Below, one piece after another: positions 1 to 12,200 of a DNA stretch of 64,000 nt. Each line of letters starts with the position of its first letter. The first letter of the stretch is position 1. The notes below the pieces were generated by a model. It saw only the letters and a program-made list of their open reading frames with translations. It ran no database searches and had not been told where the DNA came from. Source of the stretch: Panulirus ornatus (Eukaryota; Arthropoda; Malacostraca; Decapoda; Palinuridae); the NCBI RefSeq assembly GCF_036320965.1, contig NC_092236.1, forward strand, positions 12,564,518-12,628,517, in the 5' to 3' direction. Position numbers and translations under genes: made by a program.

Positions 1-1362
1 ATCACAACCACTGTGCTATTAGTCACTCCCATACACCATCACAACCACTGCTGTTAGTCACTACCATACACCATCACAACCACTGCTATTAGTCACTACC
101 ATACACCATCACAACCACTGTGCTATTAGTCACCACCATACACCATCACAACCACTGCTATTAGTCACAACCATACACCATCACAACCACTGCTGTTAGT
201 CACTACCATACACCATCACAACCACTGTGCTATTAGTCACTCCCATACACCATCACAACCACTGCTAATTGTCACTACCATACACCATCACAACCACTAT
301 GCTATTAGTCACTCCCATACACCATCACAACCACTGTGCTATTAGTCACTCCCATACACCATCACAACCACTGCTGTTAGTCACTACCATACACCATCAC
401 AACCACTGCTGTTAGTCACTACCATACACCATCACAACCACTGTGCTATTAGTCACTCCCATACACCATCACAACCACTGCTGTTAGTCACTACCATACA
501 CCATCACAACCACTGCTGTTAGTCACTACCATACACCATCACAACCACTGTGCTATTAGTCACCACCATACACCATCACAACCACTGCTATTAGTCACAA
601 CCATACACCATCACAACCACTGCTGTTAGTCACTACCATACACCATCACAACCACTGTGCTATTAGTCACTCCCATACACCATCACAACCACTGCTAATT
701 GTCACTACCATACACCATCACAACCACTATGCTATTAGTCACTCCCATACACCATCACAACCACTGTGCTATTAGTCACTCCCATACACCATCACAACCA
801 CTGCTATTAGTCACCACCATACACCATCACAACCACTGTGCTATTAGTCACTACCATACACCATCACAACCACTGCTGTTAGTCACAACCATACACCATC
901 ACAACCACTGCTGTTAGTCACTACCATACACCATCACAACCACTGTGCTATTAGTCACAACCATACACCATCACAACCACTGCTGTTAGTCACAACCATA
1001 CACCATCACAACCACTGCTGTTAGTCACTCCCATACACCATCACAACCACTGCTGTTAGTCACTCCCATACACCATCACAACCACTGCTGTTAGTCACCA
1101 CCATACACCATCACAACCACTGCTGTTAGTCACTACCATACACCATCACAACCACTGCTGTTAGTCACAACCATACACCATCACAACCACTGCTGTTAGT
1201 CACAACCATACACCATCACAACCACTGCTGTTAGTCACTACCATACACCATCACAATCACTGCTGTTAGTCACTACCATACACCATCACAACCACTGCTG
1301 TTAGTCACTACCATACACCATCACAACCACTGCTGTTAGTCACTACCATACACCATCACAAC
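1..1362. repeat. 35/37-bp minisatellite array
   Basis: About 38 tandem copies of a unit containing CACCATCACAACCACTG and TTAGTCAC. Most units are 35 bp and those with TGTGCTATT are 37 bp. The array begins outside the window. Positions 1-370 and 431-800 match as blocks, including rare variant monomers, so there is a higher-order duplication. Open frames here are products of the repeat and not genes. Confidence 0.97.
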
Positions 1363-1715
1363 TAACAACCATACACACCTACCACCATCACAGCTACCGG
1401 CTTAAGCATCACATTGTGCCAGAATTTCGAGAAAAAAAAAATTCACACCAGTGTATGGGATATGGTGTGATATTCTCCTCAAATGTACCGTCCACCTCCA
1501 CTGAAGAAGGTATTTCTGACTTCACAAATGAACAACTTCTCATCCCTGAAACCAACGATCACATGTAATAACAAACTTTTACAGAATGTATCAACAACTT
1601 GTCTCGTGCAATAATTTCAACAACTTCCATGTGATTTACAATTAATCTATATAAAGGTCAAATTGTCTATGACTAAAGTTACTCAAAATCACAGAGGAAA
1701 TTATAGACGGAATTT
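1363..1715. other. unique AT-rich spacer
   Basis: No coding signal, RNA gene or clear repeat seen apart from a short A run near 1432. Confidence 0.6.
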
Positions 1716-2110
1716 TTTAAGGGGTTTTAGTAGTTTTGGTAAATATGAAAATGGTCTACATCAATGTTTGTGATTGTATATTTTTTTCACATCAGTTTTT
1801 GTGATTATAAAGATGGTTAATATTAATGTTTGTGATTATGGAAATATTTTACATGTGTTTGTGGTTCTAGAAATGGTTTATATCAATGTTTGTGATTATA
1901 AGAATGGTTTACATCAGTTTGTGATTATAAGAATGGTTTACATTTAGCGTTTGTGATCAGAGAAATGGTTTACATCAGTTTTTATGATCATAGAAATTGT
2001 CTGAATCAGTTTTTGTTTATAAAAATAGTTTACTTCAATGTTTGTGATTAGATTTTTTTCTACATTCGTGTATGTGATTCTAAAAATTGGTTTACGTTAG
2101 TGTTTGTGAT
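1716..2110. repeat. decayed ~30-bp tandem repeat
   Basis: Roughly a dozen diverged copies of a unit like GTTTGTGATTATAAGAATGG followed by TTTACATCA. Copies differ by substitutions and small indels, which suggests an old array. Confidence 0.8.
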
Positions 2111-2368
2111 TTCAAATTGTTTTTTTTCAAAAATGGTTTGCATCCTAGTATGTGACTATAAACGTACTTCTTGGTACAAATATCATTTTCTCAGAGAATT
2201 TTTTTGTTCACACATTAGTGAGAAACGATTCATCCTCTACCAAACTGCCACGAGAAGTGTGAGTGTGTGGCATACATCAGAGTAAACTATTTACGATAAC
2301 TTATATATAGTTTGCATAAGACCTAGATCATATTGTGATTCTCAGCTTTGGTTGCTTCACTTTATAAA

Positions 2369-2474
<106 letters not shown>

Positions 2475-2939
2475 TCAAAGGAAGGGGCAACGAGAACGGA
2501 GCCTGAATTGAGTATTAGGTTACTGAGGAGCCTCGCTCCAATTTGGACACTATAGTTTATCGGTGTCGTTTCAGTGTATGGGCTGGTAAGTTGTCCATCA
2601 CGGGAAGGGCAAAAATAAGGAGACATCACGTAGTTTAGAAAATCGTATGACAGTAGAGAAGAAATTGGGTCCCACGAGAGTAAATACGAATAGGTCATGA
2701 CAGACACGTCACAAGAGTACCTTCAGTGGCCATAATATTCATAGTAATATCTGTGAATATGCACACGCTTCAATTTCTCCATCTTGGTGAGGAAATAATT
2801 AAGAGGCATCTGTAATGGGTGTGTGTGTGTGGAGGTGTGGCGCCTTCGTCAACACAAGGGACCAAACACGAGTACCATGGGAGGGTGTGGGTACTGGCGC
2901 AGGTCCTGGGTGTTGTGTGGTGCAGCGGCCACAAAAGTG

Positions 2940-3210
2940 TACCTCATCACCACTATCATCACCATCGCCTCCACTGCTTACCATCTGCAGCCATTATCAC
3001 AACAACACCACCTTCATCATCATCATCATCATCACTACCAGAGCAGTCCACCATCATCACTATAACCACTACAACCGCCCGCCATCATCACAACAAACAC
3101 CATAACCGCCTACCATCATCATCTCCATCGCCACACAGTACTACCATCGTCACTACTACCCATCAACACAGGCATGATTACCACCACCAACAACCATTTC
3201 CCCACCACGA
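2940..3210. repeat. CAT/CAC/CTA-rich low-complexity block
   Basis: Irregular trinucleotide-rich sequence (ATCATCATCATC near 3015, many CCACCA and CATCA words) without a stable period. Histidine-rich frames in it are not credible proteins. Confidence 0.7.
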
Positions 3211-3539
3211 GAGAATGTGTGGATCCCTTGAACTCTTTCTAACCTTATTACGACCGACAAGTCGTCTTTAGATCAGATTCGTAACTTCCCATATAGCGCT
3301 GTGTTCGCTGACACCATCAACTCCGTCTTTATACTCCATTTCAAAATGTAATTACGTCTTGTGTCTATCAAAACAGTCAGTCACACATCCCACAACATTG
3401 CCATCTTATTCTCTTCTCCAGCTCTTTCCACTCTCAGGACCTATCACCAGTGCGGGGACTCGGCTTCCTCAAGCAACGACATTATAACAGCCATGGAGAC
3501 AGAACACTTAAAGCAAACTCCCTCCCCTTTTGCAACACA

Positions 3540-3790
3540 ACTCGGTCATTACAGTTAACACATCCCTCCTGTCATTCTGGCACACGCTGTTCGTTCCATC
3601 ACCAGAGACGTGTTGAGAAGGGTGTCTTTGTGAGGCGTATATCGAACCCCCTTCGTAGCATCTGTTCATTAATGTGTTCCATTCGAAGAGCCTTACCACA
3701 TTTCACCTTCCGTATCGCCTTCGTCATCTCTGTCGGGTTCGATCTCTTTCAGAACACTGGCGTTCCGTCTCTCCCAGTGTCTATTGCACC
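3540..3790 (-). pseudogene. LINE reverse transcriptase fragment (N-terminal RT region)
   Basis: Minus-strand translation around 3737-3650 reads EMTKAIRKVKCGKA then NEQMLRRG. This resembles the conserved start of many LINE RT domains, where an E-x-x-K-A-hydrophobic-K-K-x-K-x-GKAPG helix is followed by an EMLK-like segment. Further along, a frame reads QRVPE-stop-QEGC, like the VPE-W-KEG-x-IVP motif. Frames shift and stops interrupt. Read as a decayed retrotransposon piece; the clade is not assignable. Confidence 0.55.
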
Positions 3791-4608
3791 TAGACCCACA
3801 GTGGCTATTCTGGCTTCACCTGTAACTCTGTCGTTCACCAGGTCTTTACCACACACCATCCGCCCTTGGTAGCAGTGTATTATCTCCAGATCTATCCTAT
3901 ACATTTACTTCTCTGACCCTGTCTACAGAAATGCTTTTCTTACTTTTAACTACGGAGGAACTTCCCTTTCAGGTCTTGTTAAGGTGAGGACCATCAATAC
4001 ATTAAACAGACGTCGACATAAATTCTTTACTTGAGGTTGATTATGATTAGGTCTGTTCACGAGCGACAATACAATACGGCCCGTCTTTCAATTTCCCTGT
4101 CCTTGAGCAGGGGTGCAAGATGTAAGTCTCTCTTCCCTAGAGCACCATTCCACTGAAATTAGCTCAACAACTTATGTTCCATTCATGCTTTCCTACAGTA
4201 ATGTCCATGTCAGTATAGTCTTTCTCTGCTACGTGGAGTTCCTTCCTGCCAGCTGACGTGCCAGTGGAGGAACCCTCTGCTTTGACTCCCTCATCTCCAT
4301 CTATATACATTAAGCATTAAGGTTACTATAACCATCCTCCTGCAGCAGATAACCACGTTCTGTCATCTGGCTTTCTCCCAACGTACTCCCATATCCTTTT
4401 TTACTCTTTTTTTTCTCACTAACATTTCGTTTTCTTTGCTCGTTCATATCTATTCCTCGCGTCTTTTCCACATATTTCCCCCGCTGCATCTCAGCTGATT
4501 ACCCTAAGTGACTCCTTGACGTCCTCATTCCATCCCATCTAACTCCCGCCTACCCAGCAGCTACAACCACCAGGACGATGCCCATCAATACTTACCTCGC
4601 CCTAACTC

Positions 4609-4610
<2 letters not shown>
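3791..4610. other. no gene seen
   Basis: Pyrimidine-leaning unique sequence. It may be further decayed LINE on the - strand, but I see no readable motif. Confidence 0.4.

Positions 4611-4689
<79 letters not shown>
4611..4689. repeat. (CT)n microsatellite
   Basis: About 39 CT dinucleotides without interruption. Confidence 0.99.
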
Positions 4690-4692
<3 letters not shown>

Positions 4693-4850
4693 TGCTGCTG
4701 CTCCTTATCTGGGGAAATTACTCAGCCTCCCCAGCCCAGCAGTCCCCCTGGTCATTCATCCTGCCTCTGTTTCCACATCTCGCTCATTGTTTTGTGTTCT
4801 TCCCCCCAACCCCCCCACATTTTCATAACCGTTTTCCTTCTTAAAACATG

Positions 4851-5337
4851 GAGCATTGAGGTACGAGGCTTGAGCACGACGGTACGAGCACGACGGTACG
4901 AGGCTTGAGCACGACGGTACGAGGCTTGAGCACGACGGTACGAGGCTTGAGCACGACGGTACGACGCTTGAGTACGACGGTACGACGCTTGAGCACCACG
5001 GTACGACGCTTGAGCACGACGGTACGAGGCTTGAGCACGACGGTACGACGCTTGAGCACGACGGTACAAGGCTTGTGCACGACGGTACGCGCACGACGGT
5101 ACGAGGCTTGAGCACGACGGTACGAGCACGACGGTACGAGGCTGAGCACGACGGTACGACGCTTGAGCACGACGGTACGACGCTTGAGCACGACGGTACG
5201 ACGCTTGAGCACGACGGTACGAGCACGACGGTACGAGGCTGAGCACGACGGTACGACACTTGAGCACGACGGTACGAAGCTTGAGCACGACGGTACGAGA
5301 CTTGAGCAGACGGTACGAACCCTTGAGCACGACGTCA
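4851..5337 (+). repeat. 21-bp tandem array (GCTTGAGCACGACGGTACGA family)
   Basis: About 23 head-to-tail copies of a 21-bp unit built on TTGAGCACGACGGTACGA, with some shortened 13-bp units (GAGCACGACGGTAC). Because 21 is a multiple of three, all frames stay open and give seven-residue repeats, which are not proteins. The same motif recurs in both orientations at about eight other sites in the window. Confidence 0.97.
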
Positions 5338-5780
5338 AAGGAGCAAAACCCACCAGTGATGTCACCGTATCCCCATCCACACCAGTGATGTCCCTACCAA
5401 TGACGTCATTGTAACACCAGCCACACGGGTGTAGGCTTAACCGTGAAACACCATCGTCTCAAGTGAACATCACCGCAGTAGTATACGAACACTGTGCTCC
5501 TGCAAGCAAACGGATTTCACTGGTGCCTGCAGCGCCCTCTGTACACTGACGTCATCCTTGCCCTCAACCCCCCCCCCCCCCCCGCCCCCCCTTTTCCACC
5601 CACGTCGGTGCCGTAACAAATATCGGGGCAGAATGTGTGGCCTCATGTACACATTCCGGTCTGTCAAAACAAATACCATTTTTACAAGATGTGAGACGAT
5701 GGCTGAGCCTGGTGTAGGGGCCGCTCTGTCCTAGTCCCCTCCAACCACTCCAAGAGTCAGGTGGTCACTCCAAAAACCTG
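5338..5780. other. spacer with poly-C tract
   Basis: No gene seen. A C run with one G interruption lies at about 5567-5591. A GTGATGTC word recurs near 5356, 5387 and 5400. Confidence 0.6.
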
Positions 5781-5789
5781 CAGGGATAG

Positions 5790-6213
5790 GATTTGTTGGT
5801 TGTGGGAGGGTGTGGGGGTCGTTTGTTGTAGGATGGGAGAGGATGGGATGTATTGGTGTTGAGCGGTGGGATGTATTGGTGATGGTGGGAGGGGTAAGTG
5901 CGTTGGTGGGAGGTGGGGAGGGTAGATGGTGGGTAGTGTTTGTGAGGGATGTGTTGGTGCGGGGGTGTGGGAGGAGAGGGGAAGAGGAGTGTTGGTGTGG
6001 GAGGGATGGAGAAGAGGGGGAGATGGTGTGTCGTTTTGAGGTTAGGAGGGGATAGGGTGGAGAGTGTTGGTGCGGGGGTGGAAGAGGAGGGGGAGAGGAG
6101 TGTTGGTGCGGGGGTGGAAGAGGAGGGGGAGAGGAGTGTTGGTGCGGTGGGAGAGGGAGGGAGGATGCGGAGAGTGTTGGTGCGGGGGTGGTGTGTGTGT
6201 GTGTGAGAGAGAG
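5790..6213 (+). repeat. purine/G-rich promoter-proximal repeat block
   Basis: Strongly strand-asymmetric G+A-rich DNA. The 3' part (about 6058-6190) is a 35-37-bp tandem repeat with GTGTTGGTGCGGGGGTGG followed by AAGAGGAGGGGGAGAGGA. It ends in a short (GT)n(GA)n run at about 6190-6213, some 40 bp before the RPCH TATA box. Many GGG runs are present. Confidence 0.85.
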
Positions 6214-6250
6214 AGGGGGAAGGGAGGTGTGACGCGCAGGTGGTGGCGGG

Positions 6251-6290
6251 TATAAGAGTGGGGCTGGGAGAGTCCTCGGCCACACACTGC
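6251..6290 (+). promoter_or_regulatory. putative RPCH core promoter (TATA box)
   Basis: TATAAGAG at 6251-6258 lies 125 bp upstream of the RPCH start codon. A start site about 25-30 bp downstream would fall near 6277-6285, giving a 5' UTR of about 95 nt. The position is inferred from spacing; no transcript evidence was used. Confidence 0.6.
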
Positions 6291-6375
6291 AACAGGTGAG
6301 GCCAGCAACCAGCCAGCCATCCAGCCCACTGCACCACAGCCGCCGTCACCACTCCCGTCACCACTCGCTCCAGAC

Positions 6376-6378
6376 ATG
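6376..6378 (+). CDS. RPCH: RPCH coding exon 1 (start codon only)
   Basis: Exon 2 opens with codons for V-R-A-G and its upstream in-frame sequence has no plausible start, so the initiator must come from an earlier exon. The sequence at 6371 reads CAGACATGGTGAGT, an ATG directly followed by a strong splice donor GTGAGT. It sits just downstream of a TATA box and a short GC-rich leader. Joining ATG to exon 2 gives M-V-R-A-G, which fits decapod RPCH signal peptides that begin Met-Val-Arg. The coding part of this exon is therefore exactly one codon. The match of phase, donor quality and promoter makes this assignment likely, although the 36-kb separation means a transcript is needed to prove it. 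Confidence 0.8.
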
Positions 6379-6939
6379 GTGAGTAACATGCTCTCATCCT
6401 CACCCTGACTCTGACAATCCTCCTCACCTTGACTCTAATAGCGTTACGAGCTGAGACTCTTGTTACAGTTACTGTAACACGCACCACTGGAGTGACTGTA
6501 AAAATCAAGGACAATTTTCTCAAGTGTTGCTCGTGGTCCGGGTAAGAGAACGATGGTGAATTAGTCCACCACACACTACCTCCCGTAGCAGATCCCTACC
6601 ATCCCCTAAGCATCCCCTCCTCCCCACTCCCCTCATCAGAGGACCCTCTAGTACCTCATCCCCTACCCACTATGACAGGCGACATCTGTCCACCGTATCT
6701 ACGACCCAAACTTCGCTGTACCTGAACCTCAGCGAATAAGAGTTTCGTTTGGCAGTGTCAAGTGAACGAGGAAGGTGGCCAAGTGAGGTGAGTGTGCGTG
6801 TGTGTATGTGTGTGAGCTCTTCAGTGATGTCAACGCGCGTCCTATCCCTGACTTGCCACAGCAGCTGCGACCCTTGACGACGAGATCCTGTGGCCTTCGA
6901 CGCAACCTTTAAGGGTAACATCAAAGGTCACAGGCCAAC

Positions 6940-7000
6940 ATCTCCAAGGGTCGCATCGTTGTGCTTTAAGGGTCCAAAGTCCTCGTCTCTAAGGGGTTAT
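6940..7000 (-). repeat. 21-bp family, decayed minus-orientation copy
   Basis: Reads AAGGGTCGCATCGTTGTGCT and ends near CTCTAAGGGGTTATG, matching the inverted form of the 21-bp motif with its AAGGGGTTA-like end. Confidence 0.6.
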
Positions 7001-7528
7001 GTTTTCTTGTAATCTTTACGTGGCCTTCCGTGTGGGTTCCGGATGCAAGGTTCCTCGACTGTGGCCACTGTATGTGTGTGTATGTGTGTGTAGGCGACTC
7101 TATGAAGGCCAAATGTACAGGCGTACTAAAGAATGTCACTTTGAAAGGGTGACCCAGTGAGGATTGTAAGGATGCGTGGGTTTATACAAGTGGATTACCG
7201 TGCGACTGTATGGCTACGTAGGTGTATACAAGCGTACTTGTGTTTGCATGCCTACGGACGTAGGTGTATATAACAGAATATACTCGCTGTCGATAATGTT
7301 GGTTGGGAAGGTACGTGTATGAAGACTTACTAATCTATGTTCTAGTGACTGACACTCCCTAGGGTGAGTGTACGGGGTTTATGACTGTGTATGGATAGGT
7401 GAAGTAGAGTTTACTTTGTATGCCACTTCGTGGGCTGTGAGTATACGGTGTTGTATGAAACAGTATACTCCGAAGCAACGAGCAGTAGATATACTCCAAT
7501 GTAAACTTGCGATGGAAGAGCCAGTGGT

Positions 7529-7543
7529 GTTGTGTGTGTGTGT

Positions 7544-7587
<44 letters not shown>
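7529..7587. repeat. (GT)n microsatellite
   Basis: About 29 GT units with one TATG interruption. Confidence 0.98.
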
Positions 7588-7589
<2 letters not shown>

Positions 7590-8139
7590 CATACCCTGAA
7601 TGACCCTGTGAGGACCGGGAGTGTACCAGGGGAGAACAGACAAGACGAGTTGTGAGTACCGAACACAGTCCCAACACACGACCTAAGAAACTCAACCGGC
7701 AACACACCAGTCACACGCAACACACATTTCGAGACAATTATTCAAAATCTGGAGAGCGAGACTTATGCCGTAACATTCCAGACCGCAAACAACACCGAAT
7801 CTATGGACAAGATTCTGATATAAAAGTGTCTCACGAACCATTACAGCATTATCACTATTCGTAGATGCAACGATCTTTAGGGAGACAGTAGGAGAGACAG
7901 GTTGACTGTGCTTTTAAGGGTAATCAGACCCGTCCATGGAGAGGGTCCTGCTGCGCCCTGATACATCGTCGTCTCAGGGCTCACAGCATGATGTGTCCCT
8001 GAAGGGGCCGGCCAGAGCAAAGGATCACATATCGCATTCAGATACTCACGTCCTGAGGAAAGCAACACGACCCTTGGGTGAAACAGCCTAGCCTTTGATT
8101 TGACCCATAAAGGCCAAGGTCAAAGGCAAGGCTGGCATA

Positions 8140-8195
8140 CTTGAGGGTCGCGTCATCTTACTCAAGGGTCGTATCGTCGTGCTCAAGGGGTTAAT
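8140..8195 (-). repeat. 21-bp family, minus-orientation copies
   Basis: Two to three copies (GGGTCGTATCGTCGTGCTCA) ending in CTCAAGGGGTTAATTG. The end resembles that at 6995. Confidence 0.7.
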
Positions 8196-8353
8196 TGATA
8201 TAAGGAAACTTACGATGGTAACTGACTAAATTCTTCTGAAATCTGGCAGTGGTTGAAGTATCTACGAAACCCTCAGTATCAAAATCTTAATCAGATATGC
8301 CACAGCGACACCGACCTAACCTCAGGCAACAGTGGTCTATATATTCTAGGTAG

Positions 8354-8663
8354 GATCACCCCAGCCGCTGTGGTGTGCGACGGTCACCCCAGCCGCTGTG
8401 GTCTGCGACAGTCACCCCAGCTGCTGTGGTGTGCGACCGTCACCCCAGCTGCAGCGGTGTGCGACCCTCACACCAGCCGCTGTGGTGTGCGACCGTCACC
8501 CAAGCCGCTGTAGTGTGCGACGGTCACTCCAGCCGCTGTGGCCTGCGACGGTCACCCCAGCTGCTGTGGTCTGCGACGGTCACTCCAGCCGCTGTGGCCT
8601 GCGACGGTCACCCCAGCTGCTGTGGTCTGCGACGGTCACTCCAGCCGCTGTGGTCTGCGACTT
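8354..8663 (+). repeat. 28-bp minisatellite
   Basis: About 11 copies of a unit with CACCCCAGCCGCTGTGGTGT followed by GCGACGGT. Several units alternate GTGTGC, GTCTGC and GCCTGC variants. Confidence 0.95.
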
Positions 8664-9425
8664 TCAACCCACACAGTGCTGTTCGTAAATTATCTGCCCG
8701 GAAGATTAACATAAAGTCACACCTTTGAATCTTCCGCTCACTTTAATCACTAAGGAACAATATGATTACGTCGTGAAGTAGAGCGAATGCTTCACTTCTG
8801 TTCCACTTAATGTACGCAGAGTCTGGCGGAAACCGTCGCCAGCCGCTCCAGCTGTGGGAGGACCTCCGCCAGAGGACCTCCTCCGGTCTGGCGGTCTTGG
8901 CTGGTCGTCTCTTGGACTTCGTCAGTCTGGACGGTGGTGTGGCTGGCGGCGTGGCCGGCCGCTTCTTGTCTCTCGCGCTTATCGAGACGTATGGTAACAT
9001 ATAATTGTCTAAGGCGACAACATCTCCGTCATGCGTGTCTTCACGGCTAGTGACAGGTGAGAGGCAAGTGGCATTATGTGTGCTGGACGGGTAATAGGTC
9101 CACGTGGGGATGGGTGGCATGTTTGTGCTAGGGTAATAAGTTTATGGCGGATGGCGGGTGTGTGCTGAGCGGGTGGAAGGTGTGTGTTGGCTGGATGACA
9201 AGTATGTGCTGGGCAGGTGGCACGTGTTTGTGCTGCACATGTGTGTCATCACTATAACAAGAGGCAGAGCAGTGGTTCCTAGGCACCCATAGGCCAGCCA
9301 AGAATAACATTTCCTCAGCATAAAATACAGCAAAGAGAAAACGAAGGACTTCCATTGCATAGATTTATATCACTCTGGTGTGAATACGAGAACAGTGTTT
9401 ACACCCGCTTCTCGTAAATGTTGAA

Positions 9426-9426
9426 G

Positions 9427-9487
<61 letters not shown>
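9426..9487. repeat. (GT)n microsatellite
   Basis: About 30 GT units. Confidence 0.98.
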
Positions 9488-9490
<3 letters not shown>

Positions 9491-9599
9491 CATCTATCTG
9501 TGCATACGAGGTAAGAGCTTCCAAGTAGCGGGGCACCGCCTCTTATCCTTGCTTGTCTGTGATAATGGATTCTTCACAATCTCCAATGGTAGCAGTATC

Positions 9600-9908
9600 G
9601 ACTTATCCCTCGTTTAATTTGTTCCAAAACTCTGCTGCTGACGAAACGCTTCCTCAAGTCGCTCCGTACATTTCTTTCTTGCCCAGCTTCCAGTTGTGCC
9701 GATAATGTTCTGGATATATATACCAGTAATGGAGGACTGTTGTACGATAAGACCGTGATGAAATCTTAAAAGTTTATAGATAGTCATCATGTCTCCGTAG
9801 ACTCATCTACCTTCCAATACTGGATTTTTTTTACCTTGATGTTTGAGGTTACATTTATGAACGTACGTTCAAACTGAGGCCTGGCCTATACTGAAATATG
9901 AATAGGTG

Positions 9909-9983
<75 letters not shown>

Positions 9984-10700
9984 AGAGGAAAGTTAATCAG
10001 AGAGTTTTGGGGGAAGTGGAAAATTTGCTCTTTTAGAATGGGTCAGGTCGAGGTTCTCAAGACACTTGGGTAGATAAAGAGTTCTAAAGCTTCAGTGTGT
10101 AGGGAAGGAAACAGATATCGTAAATGTCCATCCGTACGTTGCCAACGGTAACGTAGGTTGAGGGCTACCCTCCTCTCTTCGTAAATCACCCCATTCAATT
10201 CCAGCAACGTTTGTTATATATTCCTTTGAATCATATCCAGCAACTCAATGTGGTTTTTCAAATGAGAGAAATGACTAGAGCAAACCGTTGCGGCATGTTT
10301 CAACTCAGGGCAAATATACGTCGTGTACATTAACAAGCACAAACACGAAGGCAATCTTGACAAAATGTAACGTGTTTCGCTCAAGATCCATCTCATGTGC
10401 CTCTCCAGTGACAACGCCTCTCTCACAACGCAACAACCCTTTCCCATCTTCATAACTACGTTTTACAAGGTTAAGCTTCAGAGGCCGCTATTTGTCCAAC
10501 CTCAACTGCATCTTTTTTAAGTCCATTTGTTGCATTTCACAGTCCTCGCTTCTTCTCTCACTTCTTTCATAATCATAGCATCATCAGCAACCATATTCAG
10601 GCATGATTAGACCTCCTCCAGGCAATCATTTACGTAAACCAGGAACAGTAGTGGTCCTAGCACGGAGCCCTGAATGTTCCCACCTGGTGATCGAAGCCTG
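9600..10700 (-). pseudogene. decayed LINE with readable reverse transcriptase motifs
   Basis: On the - strand, about 10680-10610 reads GSVLGPLLFLVYVNDCLEEV, the LINE RT turn P/IQGSVLGPLLF...YVND. About 10602-10578 reads VADDAMIMKEVR, which contains the catalytic ADD box. Downstream, 9850-9600 reads GDMMTIYKLLR and a TSGSWARKK-like tail, matching the C-terminal region of CR1/Jockey-type elements. Frames are shifted, stops interrupt, and a (GA)n tract splits the copy. It aligns piece by piece with the remnant at 37790-38490, so both belong to one family. Confidence 0.8.
9913..9981. repeat. (GA)n microsatellite
   Basis: About 34 GA units inside the LINE remnant. Confidence 0.98.
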
Positions 10701-11550
10701 AGATACAATCCCCTGGTTCGTCACCCAGGGTACACGTCTCACACCTAACATAGCCCTGCCTCACGCAGCAGACTGGGGTAATGAATGATGCTCAATTCCC
10801 GGCCTATACTGTGAGAGGGAGGCTCACGCTGAGGTACCCTGTGTCTGTCACTCACTGCTCCACGATCAATAGTGGTATGGAACTTTCATCACCATCTCGC
10901 CTACACCACTACCACCACGCCATACGATCAACACCCACCTCACACATTTCAAGGACAGTTCGTGGCTTCTTTTAATTTGTCAGCCATCGTTTTCATGAGC
11001 GGTATGATTACATCAACATTTTACTTTGTCACGGGAAAATGTCTTGATTAAGACAAGACAGGACAATAAGGCGTTGGAGAATCAGCGACAAAAGAACGAC
11101 ACTGTCGTGATAAACCTCTGCCACTGCCACCGTTACCATACGGATCACAGAGGCGTCAGCTCCACTGCACACAAGAGGTTGAAACTTATAACCTGGAGCT
11201 TCCTCCACCTCACCCAACACTGTAAACCTCAGATTAGTTTACACTTACGCAAGTCGGAAGTTTCTAGAGAGGACACTACAACATCCACTAAAACTCACCC
11301 TCACCACTATAACTTTCGAACCCCTGCATCCACCACAAACAGACCCCTGCACCCACCATCCACTCACTGTACACCACTACTAGTGCCTCCTCCTCCTCCT
11401 CCCTCTTCACTACTCGGCACTGTTCTCTCCCTCACAAAAGACTCAGAAAGTCAAACCATGTCTCGGGGAGCGGCTACCTTACCCGTAAGGCTGGGAACAA
11501 TTGCCCGTGTATTGTAGGCAAGCTGTTGCCCCAGGCGCCGCTTCACCTAT

Positions 11551-11685
<135 letters not shown>

Positions 11686-12059
11686 GCGAGATACACGAAA
11701 AGACTGATAGATGAATGTACCACAATACCTATAGAAAGGGACAGGTAAAGAGACCAACTGACAGATTAGGTTGACTAATAGACAGAGAGATAGGCAAGCT
11801 ATTGATGTTATCCTGGCGACTGAAAGTAACTGAAACTTGAAATGGAGACGGCAGTAGTGTCATGGCTCGATGATAAGGATTGCTCACCCACCTCAAGGCA
11901 CGGGCACCAGTGGCTGTGGTCTGACGCTGACACGAGTGACACTTGTTGGTTCATCCTGACGCCAGAGTGTCGTCTCTTGGTTCAGTCTGACACCAGTCAC
12001 GCCGCTGGTTCACTCAGACACCATTAAGGGTTCAGGTCGAAGGCTAAGACCATCTTTCG

Positions 12060-12200
12060 CAATGGTCGTACTCAAGATCTGTAATGTCTTAAGACTAATG
12101 TCGTTGTGCTCGAGGTTCGCAACGCCGTGCTGCAGGATCATCGCAACGTTGCGTTCAGGCCTCGTCCCGTCGTTCTCTAGGCACGTAACACCATGTTGAT
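12060..12200 (-). repeat. 21-bp family, decayed minus-orientation stretch
   Basis: Words such as ATGTCGTTGTGCTCGAGG, CAACGCCGTGCTGCAGGA and CGTCCCGTCGTTCTC recur at roughly 21-30 bp. This fits a worn copy of the 21-bp motif. Confidence 0.5.

Noticed and set aside
1..1362. CRISPR-like array
   Set aside because: No constant repeat with variable spacers; the whole unit repeats in tandem and the genome is animal.
4752..5380. Long overlapping frames on both strands, up to 192 codons
   Set aside because: Artefacts of the 21-bp repeat, whose length is a multiple of three and whose unit lacks stops.
6291..6300. Alternative splice donor AACAGGTGAG in the RPCH leader
   Set aside because: Consensus-like, but using it would remove the ATG; no acceptor or reason to prefer it.
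11026..11517. 163-codon frame in RPCH intron 1
   Set aside because: No motif, low-complexity Thr/Pro/His-rich second half, runs into a repeat-rich edge; consistent with chance.
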